Source of the DNA: Opitutales bacterium
GTDB taxonomy: Bacteria; Verrucomicrobiota; Verrucomicrobiia; Opitutales; UBA9783
Reading direction: 5' to 3'
Assembly (NCBI GenBank): GCA_017479315.1
Contig: JAFVCI010000095.1
Span: 1-5,394, forward strand
DNA length: 5,394 bases
Shown in pieces: positions 5,354-5,394 of this stretch; positions within the stretch are counted from its first letter, which is position 1, and every line of letters begins with the position of its first letter. Made by a program: the position numbers and the translations under genes. The notes under the pieces were generated by a model. It saw nothing but the letters and a program-made list of their open reading frames with translations, made no database searches and was not told the origin of the DNA.

Positions 5354-5394
5354 TGCAATATAAAAGCGGTACTTTGTGAAAAAATGACGGCTTC

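Noticed and set aside
5151..5354. 67-aa minus-strand ORF (MAEGEGFEPPKPFG...)
   Set aside because: Its N-terminal half is the antisense of tRNA-Ser. This GEGFEPP...FKTAAIDRSA peptide is a well-known false gene produced by serine tRNAs.

Overview
The window is bacterial chromosome from what looks like a Gram-negative organism. It carries conserved translation and cell-division genes, a membrane lipoprotein and a serine tRNA with its CCA end encoded. The short 196-residue EF-Ts and moderate GC content would fit several phyla. A Verrucomicrobiota/PVC-type host is my guess, but nothing here proves it. No mobile element, CRISPR array, rRNA or obvious new defence system is visible.

Left and middle (1-3337), all on the minus strand, read from right to left: an NAD(P)-binding extended-SDR-like protein, then 2 bp later an FtsB/DivIC-like divisome protein. 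After about 100 bp comes rpsB (ribosomal protein S2, with a long low-complexity C-terminal tail), then 2 bp later tsf (EF-Ts). After about 160 bp follows the start of glyA (serine hydroxymethyltransferase), cut by the window edge. rpsB-tsf is the classic translation pair, and the tsf ribosome binding site lies inside the last codons of rpsB. The SDR-ftsB pair is equally tight. The SDR gene is clearly AT-richer than rpsB.

Centre (3338-4588): transcription diverges here. On the plus strand is a single-pass membrane protein gene that is broken between its cytoplasmic N-terminus and its membrane segment: one base appears to be missing near 3690-3710. The 240 bp in front of it has several competing open readings, none decisive. 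Behind it is about 330 bp of non-coding DNA, rich in structure: crossing inverted repeats, a 12-bp palindrome, and two short tandem duplications (16-bp and 19-bp periods).

Right (4589-5394), plus strand: a small lipoprotein with a glycine-zipper segment followed by a charged heptad coiled coil. After 215 bp without a convincing gene comes tRNA-Ser(UGA). The last 41 bases hold nothing I can identify.

The items most worth a second look are the frameshifted membrane protein with its odd upstream region, the pseudoknot-like repeats after it, the glycine-zipper/coiled-coil lipoprotein, and the RpsB tail. I did not find convincing evidence of an undescribed system.
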